Below, piece after piece: positions 11,727 through 22,500 of a stretch of DNA of 64,000 bases. The stretch spans positions 7,626,001 to 7,690,000 of the forward strand of contig JAWNGF010000001.1 in NCBI GenBank assembly GCA_037039685.1. The letters are read 5' to 3'. The translations under genes were made by a program, and so were the position numbers. The DNA is from Ceratobasidium sp. AG-K. Lineage: Eukaryota; Basidiomycota; Agaricomycetes; Cantharellales; Ceratobasidiaceae. Numbering within the stretch: the first letter of the stretch is position 1; each line of letters opens with the position of its first letter. Under the pieces are notes generated by a model. It was given only the letters and a program-made list of their open reading frames with translations. It was not told where the DNA came from and did no database searches.

Positions 11727-12897
11727 ACACAAACACAATTGCCTTTCCCGTCTTTTCTCCTCGACATTTCCTCTTGTCTTTTTTTTTTGACTATTTTTCT
11801 GTAACAATTAGCTTACCTGTATGAGTGTGAGCACCACAGGCGCTGCCCATGACCCGTCTCGCCTGTTTATGTGTATGTATGGACCCAGGTGCCTTTATAG
11901 GCCATTTCCCGTCTTCCCTGTCTTTGGCACTACCACTAAATCAACCATGATGCAACTTGTTATAGTCTACAGCTGTGTCACAACTAAGCTCCTCATGAAC
12001 ATCCTCTACAAATGTGTAAAATACCACTAAAGGGGAATAGCTGTTACAGGGGCTCATTCCTTGCCCCTGTGACAGTGGTATCTATACTACTACAGGTGCT
12101 GTATATACCCTTATCCCAAACTATTACTACTCACCAGGAGGAGTGCAAGTTTTGAGTCAATGAAGACTCTCTTCAGTGGGCACCGGTTTATATACCATGG
12201 TAAGGGTACCATGGTTCTGATAAGAATCAGCCAACCGGAGGCTGAGGCGCGCCCTGCCAGGGGCCACATCACAAAGGAATCTGATAGAAGGGAGGAATCC
12301 CCTCTAAGTGTTAGGTTTTAGGGGTGCACATATGATAATTAAACTATAACCAACTGTTTATCTCAAGATCTGGTGATTAGTTCTGCCCCAAGCTTCTCTG
12401 ACAGCCTTGGAATGCATGCAGCTACAGATGTAGGCCAGCAGCACCCAAAAATAATTCTATGGGTTTGTCACTGCTGTTACTCAGCTGCAGAATTTCAAAT
12501 TAAAAGAACACAATCCATGTGGCAGTGTACCTTATGGTGTAACCCTCAGACCCTATGGTTTGAGTCAGATTTTGACCCATCATTGAAATTTTTTTTTGCA
12601 GACTATGGATATTTCACCTTGATTTTGTGCTAGAAGGTTAGCTTAACTGCTTCTATTTTCCGTTTTGGGAATGGGGAGACAAGGGAAGCAAGCCCTGGAG
12701 ATATAATTCTCCATTAGTCAGGTGTTGAGTGCTTGTGATCAAACTTTGTCTGGTGTTGACTGGAATAATCAGCATAGAAGGTAACAAAAATAGTAAATAA
12801 TGAGAACTGATATCTATGCATAGTCATGCAAACGCCAAGGGTCCCATCCTTGGTGAGGGATATAAGCACAATTTGTGGGTATTTGTCATCTCATGAT
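11727..12897. other. AT-rich non-coding stretch, probable decayed transposon DNA
   Basis: No supported gene. It contains a small hairpin (ACAGGGGC..GCCCCTGT, about 12045-12070), a TATA-like word in GTTTATATACC (about 12186) and stop-rich AT-rich sequence. The arrangement around 12160-12200 (a CTCTTCAGTG-like word followed by GTTTATATACC) resembles that in the 62695-63963 element, so it may be a fragment of a related LTR. No target duplication found. Confidence 0.35.
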
Positions 12898-13352
12898 TGT
12901 CGTGAGCCAGCTCACTCCATCGGACTCGACTGTTGTCTCGCCCGCCTGTTCCTTTCTTTTGTGTTGTGTTCCGTTTCCGTTTGCCGCGTTGCCACCTTCT
13001 TGTGGTTATTCTGTTACATTGTGTAACGCGGCTGTGCTTTGTACGAGTCATGTCTGTCCATACAGCATGACTCACATGGACACTCCTGACTGGTAGACTG
13101 TATGACTCGTGTGGCTGCGCCTTGTATGACTCGGCCACTTCTTGAATATATATAGAGGACCAACAAGCCTGGTAACCCCAGCTTGTTTTGTCTCGTCAAA
13201 ACATCCCCTCTGAGTGACACTTAGAACCACCCCTACCCTCAAGAGCCTACAGACGCTTAAGTGTGTTGCGGTTCAAGAGGTCACTTAGGTCTTAGTGCCG
13301 TCCACTCTCCATCGCAGCTTGTCTCATAGCCACCAAGAAGAAGCTTACGACA
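12898..13352 (+). repeat. 5' LTR of truncated chromovirus B copy
   Basis: 455 bp with termini TGTCGT..ACGACA. TATA-like ATATATATAG lies at about 13148-13157. AGCTTGTTTTGT at 13180-13191 is the exact complement of ACAAAACAAGCT at 13355-13366, just after the LTR (putative self-priming pair). Confidence 0.85.
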
Positions 13353-13374
13353 TTACAAAACAAGCTTAACAAAC

Positions 13375-14926
13375 ATGTCTATTCAAGAAGATGGAGGATC
13401 ACGTCCCTCATCCACTATATCAACAAGAAGAGGACCCAGTCGAGCCGCAAGACCCACAGGATCACTAAACGAGCAAGATATTGCACAAACCCAAGCGGGA
13501 GCTCCTGTTCGATCTCGCTCCCAAAGCCAAACATCAATGCCGGGAGCTTTCGGCATCGTTGACATGACAACTGTACAAGAGGAAGAACCCACTATCACGA
13601 ATAGAGAACCAGGAGATCTCACAAATGACCCCACTCCAGCTGTAATTCGCATTCCAACTGGAAGCCCAGGGCCATCACGTCCCTTGTGGCCACTAGGGAC
13701 TAGGAGACAGTTCTTTTCCCCCCAACCCGAAGCTCATGGGGGCGTGTCGCTTATTCCCATTAGACCTCCTCCTACACCACACGTTCCCACAGTTCCCCAA
13801 ATTGGAGGAACCATCACCAACACAGGACCAATTCCAATGGCTTCCCAGCCAGTTACACCAGTAATTCCGGCACCACCGTATATCCCACAAGGTTACTCCG
13901 GGCAATCGGCCCCGGTACAACAAAGCGCTGGTGATCCAGGAAGCTCAAGTTCAAGTTCCAGCTCCAGCAGCAGAACTGTAATTAGCAATCTAGACGACTT
14001 GGACGACCTTCTAGAAGGAAGACACAACGCCACCATTAGGGTTATAGACGGAATGAGAGTCACTATAGATCAAAGACTTGGCGGCCTAGAACAAGCCACA
14101 CAAATCCTAGCAAACAACCAACAAATCTTTAACGACTCCATCAACACCCTACAAGGCACCTTGACGGACATCCTGAACGCGGCAAGAAATGGCGAACATA
14201 ATTCCTTTCTAGTCGGTCAAGATGTAACCCGCCTTCGAAATGAGGTTACCAACACTCAAGGACTAGTAAACAATATACGCAAAGAGCTCAACACTACCAG
14301 ACAAGGGCAACTCGAATGGAACGAGGCAGTAACGCAGGGACTAGAAACCTTACGACAGGAAGGAACTTCCTTCACTACCAAAATCACGGAGGTTCAGGAA
14401 GCTATCAACAGTATGCGAGAAGAAATGGACGAAACATCCCTGCACGGGATCCCCTCCAGGCGATCAAATTCTCCGCCACATCCAGAAGCAGAATCTACCA
14501 GGATCGACGAATTAGAATTAAGAATTCAACGACTAACCGAAAACCCAAACATTGGTAACGGACCACGTCGTCCCAAGGTGACTCGTCCAGAAGCCTTCGA
14601 TGGAAAGAAAGGAGAAGGTGCCGAAATGTTCATCACACAAATGGAAAGCTACTTTGTACGTCTAGGCGATCAATACACTTCCAACAAAGAAAGAATACGC
14701 GAAGCTCTAGCAAACTTCAAATCTGAGAACAAAGCCGCCACTCACTGGGCACAAGTACTCTTACGATCGCTTAACCAAAGGGAAAATAATCAAAACCTTG
14801 CTTCATGGGAAAGCTTCAAGACACACTTCATGGAACAGTTTAGCGACCCTAACAAAAAGGCAAAAGCCGAAATCGATATCCGGAAGTGCAAGCAGAACAA
14901 TTCAGTAGCAAACTATGCTTCTGAAT
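13375..14926 (+). CDS. Gag of chromovirus B, truncated
   Basis: Open from ATG 13375 to the truncation at about 14926, then a short out-of-context tail to a stop at 14961. The N-terminal third is Pro/Ser-rich with a serine run at about 13950. The middle has heptad-like coiled coil (QATQILANNQQIFNDSINTL..). The capsid-like part begins KVTRPEAFDGKKGEGAEMF. The zinc knuckle seen in the complete copy is lost. At the position where the complete copy has a TGA, this copy keeps CGA (near 14460), so that stop in the full copy is a mutation. Confidence 0.75.
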
Positions 14927-14937
14927 TCGTTAGGTTA

Positions 14938-15165
14938 TTAAGAGGGAGTAGGGTGGGGTAGGGTGGGTCCCAACCTAGGTAGGGAGGCACCAGGTAGGGA
15001 GAGGCCAGGGAGGGAGAGGCAAGGTAGGTTAGGTACCAGGTAGGGAGGCACCAGGTAGGGAGGGGCCAGGTAGGGAGGGGCCAGGTAGGGAGGGGACAGG
15101 TAGGGAGGGGACAGGTAGGGAGGGGACAGGTAAGGAGAGGCAAGGTAGGGAGGGGACAGGTAAAG
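14938..15165. repeat. G-rich minisatellite (CAGGTAGGGAGGGG-type units)
   Basis: Tandem degenerate units of about 14-15 bp built on CAGGTAGGGAGGGG, G-rich on the plus strand and nearly free of C apart from CAGG. Runs of GGG every few bases make G-quadruplex folding possible. It starts right at the truncation point of the chromovirus copy with GTTAGGTTATT and TAGGGTGGGG words, which are telomere-like. Confidence 0.8.
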
Positions 15166-15305
15166 TGCAGTTGAGTGAAGCAATATAATCTGCATACTAT
15201 GTATGCACAAGCTGCAGTGTTGGACCATTCAGGTTAGGGTGAGTGCATGCAACCAGCATTCCTGCACTTGTACAAGTCAAAGTGTTGGACCATTCAAGTT
15301 AGGGT

Positions 15306-15900
15306 GAGTGCAGACACATGAGTCACATGCACTCACCCTGACCTGAGTGGGTTGCTGTGAATGCTTGTGCATACATTGTACACACATAGTGGAGCTTCAC
15401 TCTACTGACTGACTAGGAAACTGGCTGAAAAGTGCACCACTTGTGTGTGCGTACATAGTACACACTCATAGTAGCAGCAGCCCACTCAGGTCAGGGTGAG
15501 TGCACATGATTAGTTGGCTCCATACCACAGGTGCATACAAAGTACACACCAGCTACAGGCAGCATCTGCACACCACTTGTGTTCAGGCCCAGCCACTAGT
15601 TAACCACAATGTGCAGCCCAGGTGCATACATTGTACATACTTATCAAGTACAGACACATGAGTCACGTGCACTCACCCTGACCTGAGTGGGTTGCTGCTA
15701 ATGCTTGTGCATACTATGTATGCACATAGTGGAGCTTCACTCTACTGACTGACTGGGAAACTAGCTGGAAAGTGCACCACTTGCATGTGTGTACATAGTA
15801 TGCACTCATAGTAGCGGCAGCCCACTCAGGTCAGGGTGAGTGCACATGATTAGTTGGCTCCATACCACAGGTGCATACAAAGTATGCACCAGCTACAGGC
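15306..15900. repeat. Two direct copies (offset 340 bp) of a ~255-bp block with internal inverted repeats
   Basis: The blocks starting at 15311 and 15651 (both CAGACACATGAGTCAC..) are near-identical and run to CAGCTACAGGC. In the first, GCACTCACCCTGACCTGAGT (from 15329, through GGG at 15351) is the perfect complement of the 23 bp at 15481-15503. The second block has the same arrangement. GTGCATACATTGTACACA-like small palindromes recur. It is non-coding and resembles foldback or MITE DNA. Confidence 0.75.
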
Positions 15901-15913
15901 CACGTCTGCACAC

Positions 15914-16166
15914 TGTTGAATATACAGTCTTATACATAGATATATGCGCATCACGTGATTGTGTTCACATGGACGCACACTTTGCGGAAATTTTATCCTC
16001 AGTTCTCTACTCTTAGTAGCACGAGCTGAGGTAGGATTTAGTTTTATATTTTCATTTTTTCCTATTGCTTATATTACCTGTAGTTACATTGATTCTCAGG
16101 TATATACATGCACAGTTCTCTACTCTTAGTAGCACGAGCTGAGTTACATTGATTCTCAGCCCGACA
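15914..16166 (+). repeat. Copia 5' LTR
   Basis: 253 bp. It contains the doubled motif CAGTTCTCTACTCTTAGTAG..GAGCTGAG (about 16000-16025 and 16111-16143) and a TTACATTGATTCTCAG word twice. Matches the 3' copy apart from a few substitutions. Confidence 0.8.
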
Positions 16167-18419
16167 CTGTGCATATCCCAAGAGGTTATGAGCCCTGGTA
16201 GTGTCGAAAGTGAAGAAGAAGAGGACCCAGTTAATGCTGTAAACATTACTACTCCAACGATGCGATCGGATGCCAACTTACCCGACAAATATTGGGGATT
16301 TGCGATTATGCACACCGCATATATCTGGAATGTCACGCCAAAACGGTCACTTGAGGTCAAAACCCCGGACGAAGTTTTCACAGGCAAGTTACCCAATGTT
16401 TCCCGACTTCGGACTTTTGGCTGCAAGGCATGGGCTCGAGTACCCGACAGTCAACGTACCAAGCTTCAACTGTGATCGTTCGAGTGTACTTACCTTGGAT
16501 TCGCCCCGAATCGCAAAGCGCACATCCTGATTCAGCAATCAATTGGTTGCATAATCACCTCACGTGACGTTGTATTTGAGGAGGGAGGCAAGACACAGCA
16601 GCGAGTTATTATCGAAGACTTTGAGGACGAGTTCCCAGAGCAAGTGGGCAATCAGGAACACCCCGAGCCGACGCCTGAAACTGCCGCCGAGCCAGAGCAA
16701 GAATGCCAAGAGCCAGTAAGCCAGCAAGAATCCGAGCCAGAGCCAGTAGTCGAGCCAGAGCCGCCGTGTCGATCAGGTCAAGTTACGAGACTGCCAGTAC
16801 GATACAGAGCTGAAGTGGGCACGCAGAATGAAACTGCCATGCGAGCCAATAAGCCACCGACTGAGAATGCCCTGAATGCATTAATTGAGCATCCACCCGA
16901 TACCTATGCCGAGGCAATGGCACGTCCAGACGCTAATTTATGGCTCAAAGCTATGATCGAAGAAATTAAATCAATCACCGAGCACAAAGTTTGGAAACCG
17001 GCTGATTGACCTACTCACAAAAAGGTTATCAAATGCTGCTGGGTATATGCATACAAGCGCAACGTCGATGGCGAGATCCTCAAGTACAAGGCCCGACTCG
17101 TCGCCAAGGGCTTCTTGCAGGCTCCGGGTGTCGATTACGTCGAAATTTCGTCGCCAGTAGCTGCATCAGACGCATATAGGGTGCTTTTCAGCATCGTCGC
17201 GAGCGAAGACCTCGAGCTCCTTCAGCTCGACATCAAAACGGCGTTCCTACACGGCGTCGTCGAGGAAGAGCTCTAGATGGAGCAACCAGAGGGATTCACC
17301 AAAGGCAATTACGTCTGGCAACTCGTTAAGGCGTTATACGGTCTGAAACAAGCCGCCCAAGCGTTCTACCTTCGACTTAAGGAAGTACTTGAATCAATCA
17401 GATTCATGAGGACCAAGAGTGATCACGCCGTGTTCATTCAGAGGGATGGTGATAATTTGGCGATAATCTTAGCTCATGTCAACGATATGCTCCTAGCTGG
17501 CAAACCTCTCTCGTTTCTAGAGGAAATCAAGTCGAAAATGCGAAAATCGTTCGATATTGTCGATCTAGGCGAGGCACGCATATTTGTTGGAGTCGAAATC
17601 AAGCGTAATCGTGGTGCAGGCACACTCAAAATTTGTCAAATGCGTTATATTAGCGACATACTAGCTTGATTCAGTATGAGCGAGTCCAAATCATGGGACA
17701 CACCAATGGCCGAATCGCCAGACCTGCCCAAACTTGATACTCCTACCGTCAATCGAATGCTTTATCAGCGTGGAGTCGGATCGCTCATGTATGCCATGAT
17801 TTCGACCCGCCCCGACATCACTTTTGCGACCGGACTGCTTGCCCAACATGCCGCTAATCCTGGCGACAAGCATTGGTCAGCATTCAAGCGGGTTCTACGG
17901 TACCTACAAGGCACAAAAGCAATCGGGATCGTATTTGAACGATCAAAATTGTCAAAGCCAATCGGATATGTCGACTCAGACCACGCTGGCGATCCTAATA
18001 CGAGTCGATCGACTACTGGTTGGATCTTCCAACGAGCCGGAGGAAACGTCGCTTGGTCGTCATGTAAGCAGCCAACGATTTCACTATCGAGTACCGAGGC
18101 CAAATATGTTGCCGCCGCGAGCGCCGCCCGCCAATTGATTTGGCTTTGTCAATTCCTTGACGAGCTCGGGTACTTATCGGAAGGTCCGACAACCTTGCTT
18201 ACCGACAATCAATCGAGTATCGCATTAGCCAAGAATCCCGTGAATCATCAAAATACGAAGCACATTCGAGTAAAACATCACTTTATTCGAGAAGTAGTTG
18301 CACTTTGCGAAGTCGACCTTCAATTTATTCCGACCGACCAACAGGTCACCGATGCACTTACCAAACCACTCGGACGCGTCAAATTCCCCGGTTTCGTTAC
18401 TGGGATGCGAATGTTTTGA
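16149..18419 (+). pseudogene. Copia pol remnant (integrase C-terminus, RT, RNase H)
   Basis: Order: integrase end (DKYWGFAIMHTAYIWN, TPDEVFTGKLP, LRTFGCKAWARVP), acidic linker, RT (HKVWKPAD, YKARLVAKGF, LQLDIKTAFLHG, MEQPEGF, LVKALYGLKQA) and RNase H (GSLMYAMISTRPDI, GYVDSDHAGD, SSTEAKYVAA, HIRVKHHFIRE). In-frame stops lie at about 17007 (TGA after KPAD), 17274 (TAG in place of the Tyr codon before MEQPEGF) and 17667 (TGA after DILA), plus a frame break near 16470. The RT catalytic YVDD box reads HVND (about 17480), so the enzyme would be dead even without stops. Confidence 0.85.
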
Positions 18420-18457
18420 AGCTTTCTTTTCATTTTTCGTCTAATCCTGAGTTGGCG

Positions 18458-18710
18458 TGTTGAATATACAGTCTTATACGTAGATATATGCGCATCACGT
18501 GATTGTGTTCACATGGACGCATGCTTTGCGGAAATTTTACCCTCAGTTCTCTACTCTTAGTAGCACGAGCTGAGGTATGATTTAGTTTTATATTTTCATT
18601 TTTTCCTATTGCTTATATTACCTGTAGTTACATGGATTCCCAGGTATATACATGCACAGTTCTCTACTCTTAGTAGCACGAGCTGAGTTACATTGATTCT
18701 CAGCCCGACA
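18458..18710 (+). repeat. Copia 3' LTR
   Basis: 253 bp, same organisation as the copy at 15914-16166. It is followed at once by CTGCGC and then the TTAGGTTAG junction of the Penelope-like element, so its right flank has been replaced. Confidence 0.8.
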
Positions 18711-19574
18711 CTGCGCTTAGGTTAGAAACGGGATGGAACGGAGCGAGTGCGAAGCGCAGCGAGCACGAGCGAAGTGGGGATGAAAGCAAAGGGCTAGCAC
18801 ACAACGTATACTAGCGCTTTCGGTATGACACCTCATCAGTGCTCATCCCCTTGTTTATATATCTGCTGGGAGCCAAGGAACTCCCACGCTAAGCGGCACG
18901 GCGGCCGGCTTGGCGATTTAAGCGAGATAACCTATCAGCGAATGATAGTATGACAACATGGATCTCGGCGGCCGAAGTTGACACGTGTCAACAGCCAAGA
19001 CCACGCCACTCGGCACGGTACAAAGGAACGAATCCTTGGCAGCCGGCCACGTCACTCCTCGGCTACACGTGTCCGCCTAAGCGAGCCCACGTGTGCTAAA
19101 TTGTTCCACGTCACTAGGCACCTGACAGACGGCGCCCGCGAAACCCCGGCGCTAAGCGCAGCAGGAAAACACAGCGGCACCGGCCCGGCCTGTAACAGGA
19201 CGCTTATAGCCTCGACCCCGGAGTTCAACCCGCCAACAAGTGCGGGGAACCGAGCCAGGGAGTTCGGGCTTCGGAGTAGTCGGACCGACAGAACCAAGGG
19301 TCGAGACCCTTTGTCCACGTCGAGCCCTACCAAGGGTCCTTTAGCGCCCAGCGCTAACATGTCACGTGACCGATTGGTAAGTCTTATATAATGCTTTGTC
19401 ATACCAGATGACTAACGCTTACAAAACAACAGAGCTGAACGCCAACCCAAAGTTAGCGTTAGGTTATTGTTAGGTTAAGTTAGGGTTGTGGTTGGGTTCG
19501 AACCAGACCAATATAATATAAATACACATAATTTAATTATACCCAAAGCTAGAATGCAGACATATCTGAGCGAA
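18711..19574 (-). other. PLE 3' untranslated region with telomere-like words
   Basis: Between the RT stop and the Copia LTR. It includes the ribozyme at 18776-18850, a GCGAGTGCGAAGCGCAGCG-type GC-rich tract (about 18742-18775), and degenerate GTTAGG/GTTAAG repeats at 19455-19500. A GTTCGAACC word at 19495 looks like a tRNA B box, but no cloverleaf forms. The last PLE-specific sequence before the TTAGGTTAG junction is AAACGGGATGGAACGG (plus strand, 18726-18741). Confidence 0.6.
18776..18850 (-). ncRNA. Hammerhead ribozyme (type I) in the PLE 3' region
   Basis: Read on the minus strand. Stem I GGGGAUGAGCA pairs with UGCUUUCAUCCCC (11 bp with a UU bulge). The core CUGAUGA is followed by stem II GGU-GUCAU-ACC, then GAAA. 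Stem III GCGCUAG pairs with CUAGCCC around a 13-nt loop, with one C-C mismatch. U16.1 is at 18790 and H17 is U at 18789, giving predicted cleavage between 18789 and 18788. All invariant core residues (C3 U4 G5 A6 G8 A9, G12 A13 A14 A15.1, U16.1) are present. Hammerheads are known from Penelope-like elements, where they are thought to process tandem or readthrough RNA. H17 as U rather than C is less usual. Confidence 0.85.
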
Positions 19575-22500
19575 TCAGTCCAAATCAATCAATTCGTGAC
19601 CGTCCTCAATGTAACCAAGCACCGTTTTACGCCAGGTAGCCGCTAAGTCGCCGAGGGACAAATGCCTCTTACGACTTAAGATCATGCTACGACTCATGAG
19701 AAGACTCAGAGACTTAGGATCAGCGCGCGATGCCTTCGTGTGTCGTTCAGTCCGCCGCCATTTAGACGGCAGAGGATCTAGTTCCTCCGCAAAATCGGAG
19801 TCACTCTCGCTGATGACTTCTGAAGAGAAAGTCATACCAGCTCCAACACGAGCAGCCTTTCGCTTACGCCTAGCCTTGTGGGGGGGCACTACCCTCCTCA
19901 CCCCCACATCCCACAGAGTTGCCTGCTGCGAGACCGTTGATTCTGGTTGGAGTTCATCCACCCAGTCTTCCATGATGGCGCGGTGCACCTCAGATATCTT
20001 CACAAACGCCCATACTGGGTTGAACAGCGTCTTAATGACGTGCAAGCCGCCCGACTCTTCCTCCTCCCGAGGTGAAAGTCTGTTATGCCATCTTGCAGTG
20101 GCGAATTTCTTCAGCCAACTGTTCACCATATGCAGTGGGTACCCTCGCGCGACGTAGAGGTCTCGTAGACCCTCAAGGGCGCGCTCATAGTGTCCAACGT
20201 TGGACGACAGGGTAGCCATGCGGGTCATTTCACCAATGAAGGTCCCCCTCTTAACGTCTAAGGGGTGGTGAGATGCCCATGGGATACGTTCATGGTTGTT
20301 CTGTGCTTTCTTGTACAGCTTATAGTGGACCCGGTCAGACTCAGGTTCCAGATAGATAAGCATATCCAGAAAGATCGCATGTGTCTTGCTCACAGACCAA
20401 ACGATTTCACAAGACTCGATGATAATAGAGTCGGCAATTTTTTGTGCTTCAGAAAAGTCATCAGCAACGACAAAGGCCAACACATCATCGATGTATCTAT
20501 TGTAAAAGAGGACGGAACCCCCTAGTTGTTCGATACAACGGGTTTCAGACTCAGCGCCATAAAGGTTTGCAATATCAGGTGATGACGCTACACCCATTGC
20601 TAGACCTTTGCGCTGGACATACCAGTCGTCTTGGAATCTCATCACAAGGTTGTCGTTCGCAATATCGAACATGACACCCCATGCTTGTAGCGCGTTACTA
20701 TGTTGTTCATTATTCATATCCGGTGCGTCAACACCGGGGAAGTAATGTTCAAATAGAAAAGCCTGGGTGACTACCCTAGCCCTGTCAAGAGGGACATTGG
20801 GGTAATAAGCGGTGACATCTCCGCTTATAATCCAGACTTTCTTCCCAGGGGGAAGACGCAGCTTATCGAGCCTCATCGCAAGTTGCTTACTACCTTCAAG
20901 GATGTAAGGTTGCGCCTGCACGATGGGCTTTAGCAAAAATGACAGCACTTTCGCGGCAGGATTTTGCATAGCCGAATGACATGGAACAATGGGTCTCATT
21001 TTCCAAGGATTCTTATGGATCTTTGGGATTCCATAAAACCGAGGGACACCATCATATGGGTCAACCTCATCATTTGGTAAGCGGTGTACAAGCCACTTTC
21101 GTTGTTGATCTGTAATACCAGGCCATGTCCCGTGGCGAGCTAGCCAGACAATCAACGAGCGCTTATCATTAAGCAGGCGATCGACTTCTGTTAACATCAC
21201 ACGTGAGTATGATGTCCTATCCCTAAGAATATCGCCGCATTTTTCCAGGTACCATTCACGGCTTACTACAGCTGAGCCGAGGTTCTTGTCCGTTGGTAAG
21301 ACTAAATACTTGCGGTTTAGTAAGAAGTCTTTGACTGGTTGTAACTTCACAAGGCCGTGATCCCTTGGAAGACCTGACGTGGGTATATCAGCGAGCATGC
21401 GCTCAATAGCTTCTTGCCCTTTCGCCAGTCCAGCCTCTAGCTGTCTTGATGAGTACGGTGCAATTTTGTTAGATCGCTTACCATCATCAAATTCAGGATG
21501 GTATTCATCTGGATTTGGGTTAAGTAACTCGCCTTGGAAATGATATTTCCACTTAATGGTATTAGTGAACTTATCATATGCTTCTAAAGGAAGCATCTTG
21601 TTCAAAGGCGAAAAACACATAAATTTAAGTCCCGCAGATAAATGAATATATACAGAGGGGGGGACTACAACATCGGGGCCAACATGCACACCAGATCTAA
21701 ATTTAGCAAGTCGCCGAACCTCGAGGGGGACACGCGACAGTAACAGTCTGATGGCGGAGCGCAATGGTAATAAGAGCATTTCGTCAGGATACGTACGGGG
21801 ATGCTCATATTGCCATGACATACCGGCTACTTCTTCTTCGAGTTGCCGGATCCGCTGGCCTTGGGGGGTTGCTCTTTGCCCTTGCCCTTCGCGCGCGACT
21901 TCTTCTGCGCAGGGCCATAGTGTAGGGGGGCGGCGAGACCGGTTTTCGGATCGGTGTGGCCGACCTTGCCCTTCTTGGCAAGAGACTTGGGGCCGGGCTT
22001 GACCTTGGGGCCCTTGGGAGGAGGGACCTGGATGCGAGTCAAGCTCAGCACAATTACATTGAGGGTATGGACATGTACTTACTTTTTTAGCGCCGGCGAC
22101 AGCCTTGCGCACCTCAGCGGCGATAAGGGCCTTGACACCCTCGCTCGTGACCTCCTCAACGTCTCCCATTTCGACATCGGCCGCGTCCTTTAGCGCTGCT
22201 TTCCTCTCGGTCTTGTACTTTTCAGCCATGGTTTTGGCCTCCTCAAGTTCAATGATCCGAGCGCCAAGGACTGCGACGTCCTTGATGAGCGCGTCCCGTT
22301 CAGCTTTTCGGAGTGGGTGAGCTCCATAGGCGATATGCAAGTCATTGCCCTCCCCCTCAGGAGCAGGGACAACGTGCTTGGCGATCTGCTCGTACCGAGA
22401 GCCGATCACCTCAAGCCATTTCGGCCACCAGACTTCTGGCTTCAAGCAGTCGCGATAAAACATTGCTTCTGCGGCCTTGAGTTCACGGCCCGCTTCCCAC

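Larger units (their letters stand above)
12898..14926 (+). mobile_element. Chromovirus B, 3'-truncated copy (5' LTR plus gag)
   Basis: The 5' LTR at 12898-13352 begins TGTCGTGAG and ends TTACGACA. It is followed by the PBS and a gag closely matching the complete B element at 53465-60691. Similarity stops inside gag at about 14926 (after GAATTC), where the sequence switches to GTTAGGTTATT and G-rich repeats. No pol or 3' LTR remains. The left flank shows no partner duplication because the right end is gone. Confidence 0.85.
15914..18710 (+). mobile_element. Decayed, internally deleted Ty1/Copia element
   Basis: Two 253-bp LTR copies (15914-16166 and 18458-18710, both starting TGTTGAATATACAG and ending CAGCCCGACA) flank a remnant that keeps only the integrase C-terminal part, RT and RNase H. 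Gag, protease and the integrase core are missing. Similarity of the two LTR copies continues about 6 nt further (CTGYGC), so the exact end is uncertain. No clean 5-bp duplication is seen. The right end abuts the Penelope-like element directly. Confidence 0.85.

Noticed and set aside
12824..13138. Minus-strand ORF around the LTR of the truncated B copy
   Set aside because: Recurs at 53427 and 60202 as part of the LTR; no independent support.
14938..15165. CRISPR-like array
   Set aside because: No constant repeat/unique spacer pattern, and the organism is eukaryotic; it is a degenerate minisatellite.
15909..18715. Target-site duplication of the Copia element
   Set aside because: CACAC on the left and CTGCG on the right do not match; the right flank was replaced by the PLE junction.
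18978..19402. Overlapping plus and minus ORFs of about 120-137 codons in the PLE 3' region
   Set aside because: GC-rich shadows on both strands without motif or start context.
19485..19510. tRNA gene (GGTTCGAACC B-box-like word)
   Set aside because: No A box, acceptor or anticodon stems can be drawn; it lies in telomere-like PLE 3' sequence.
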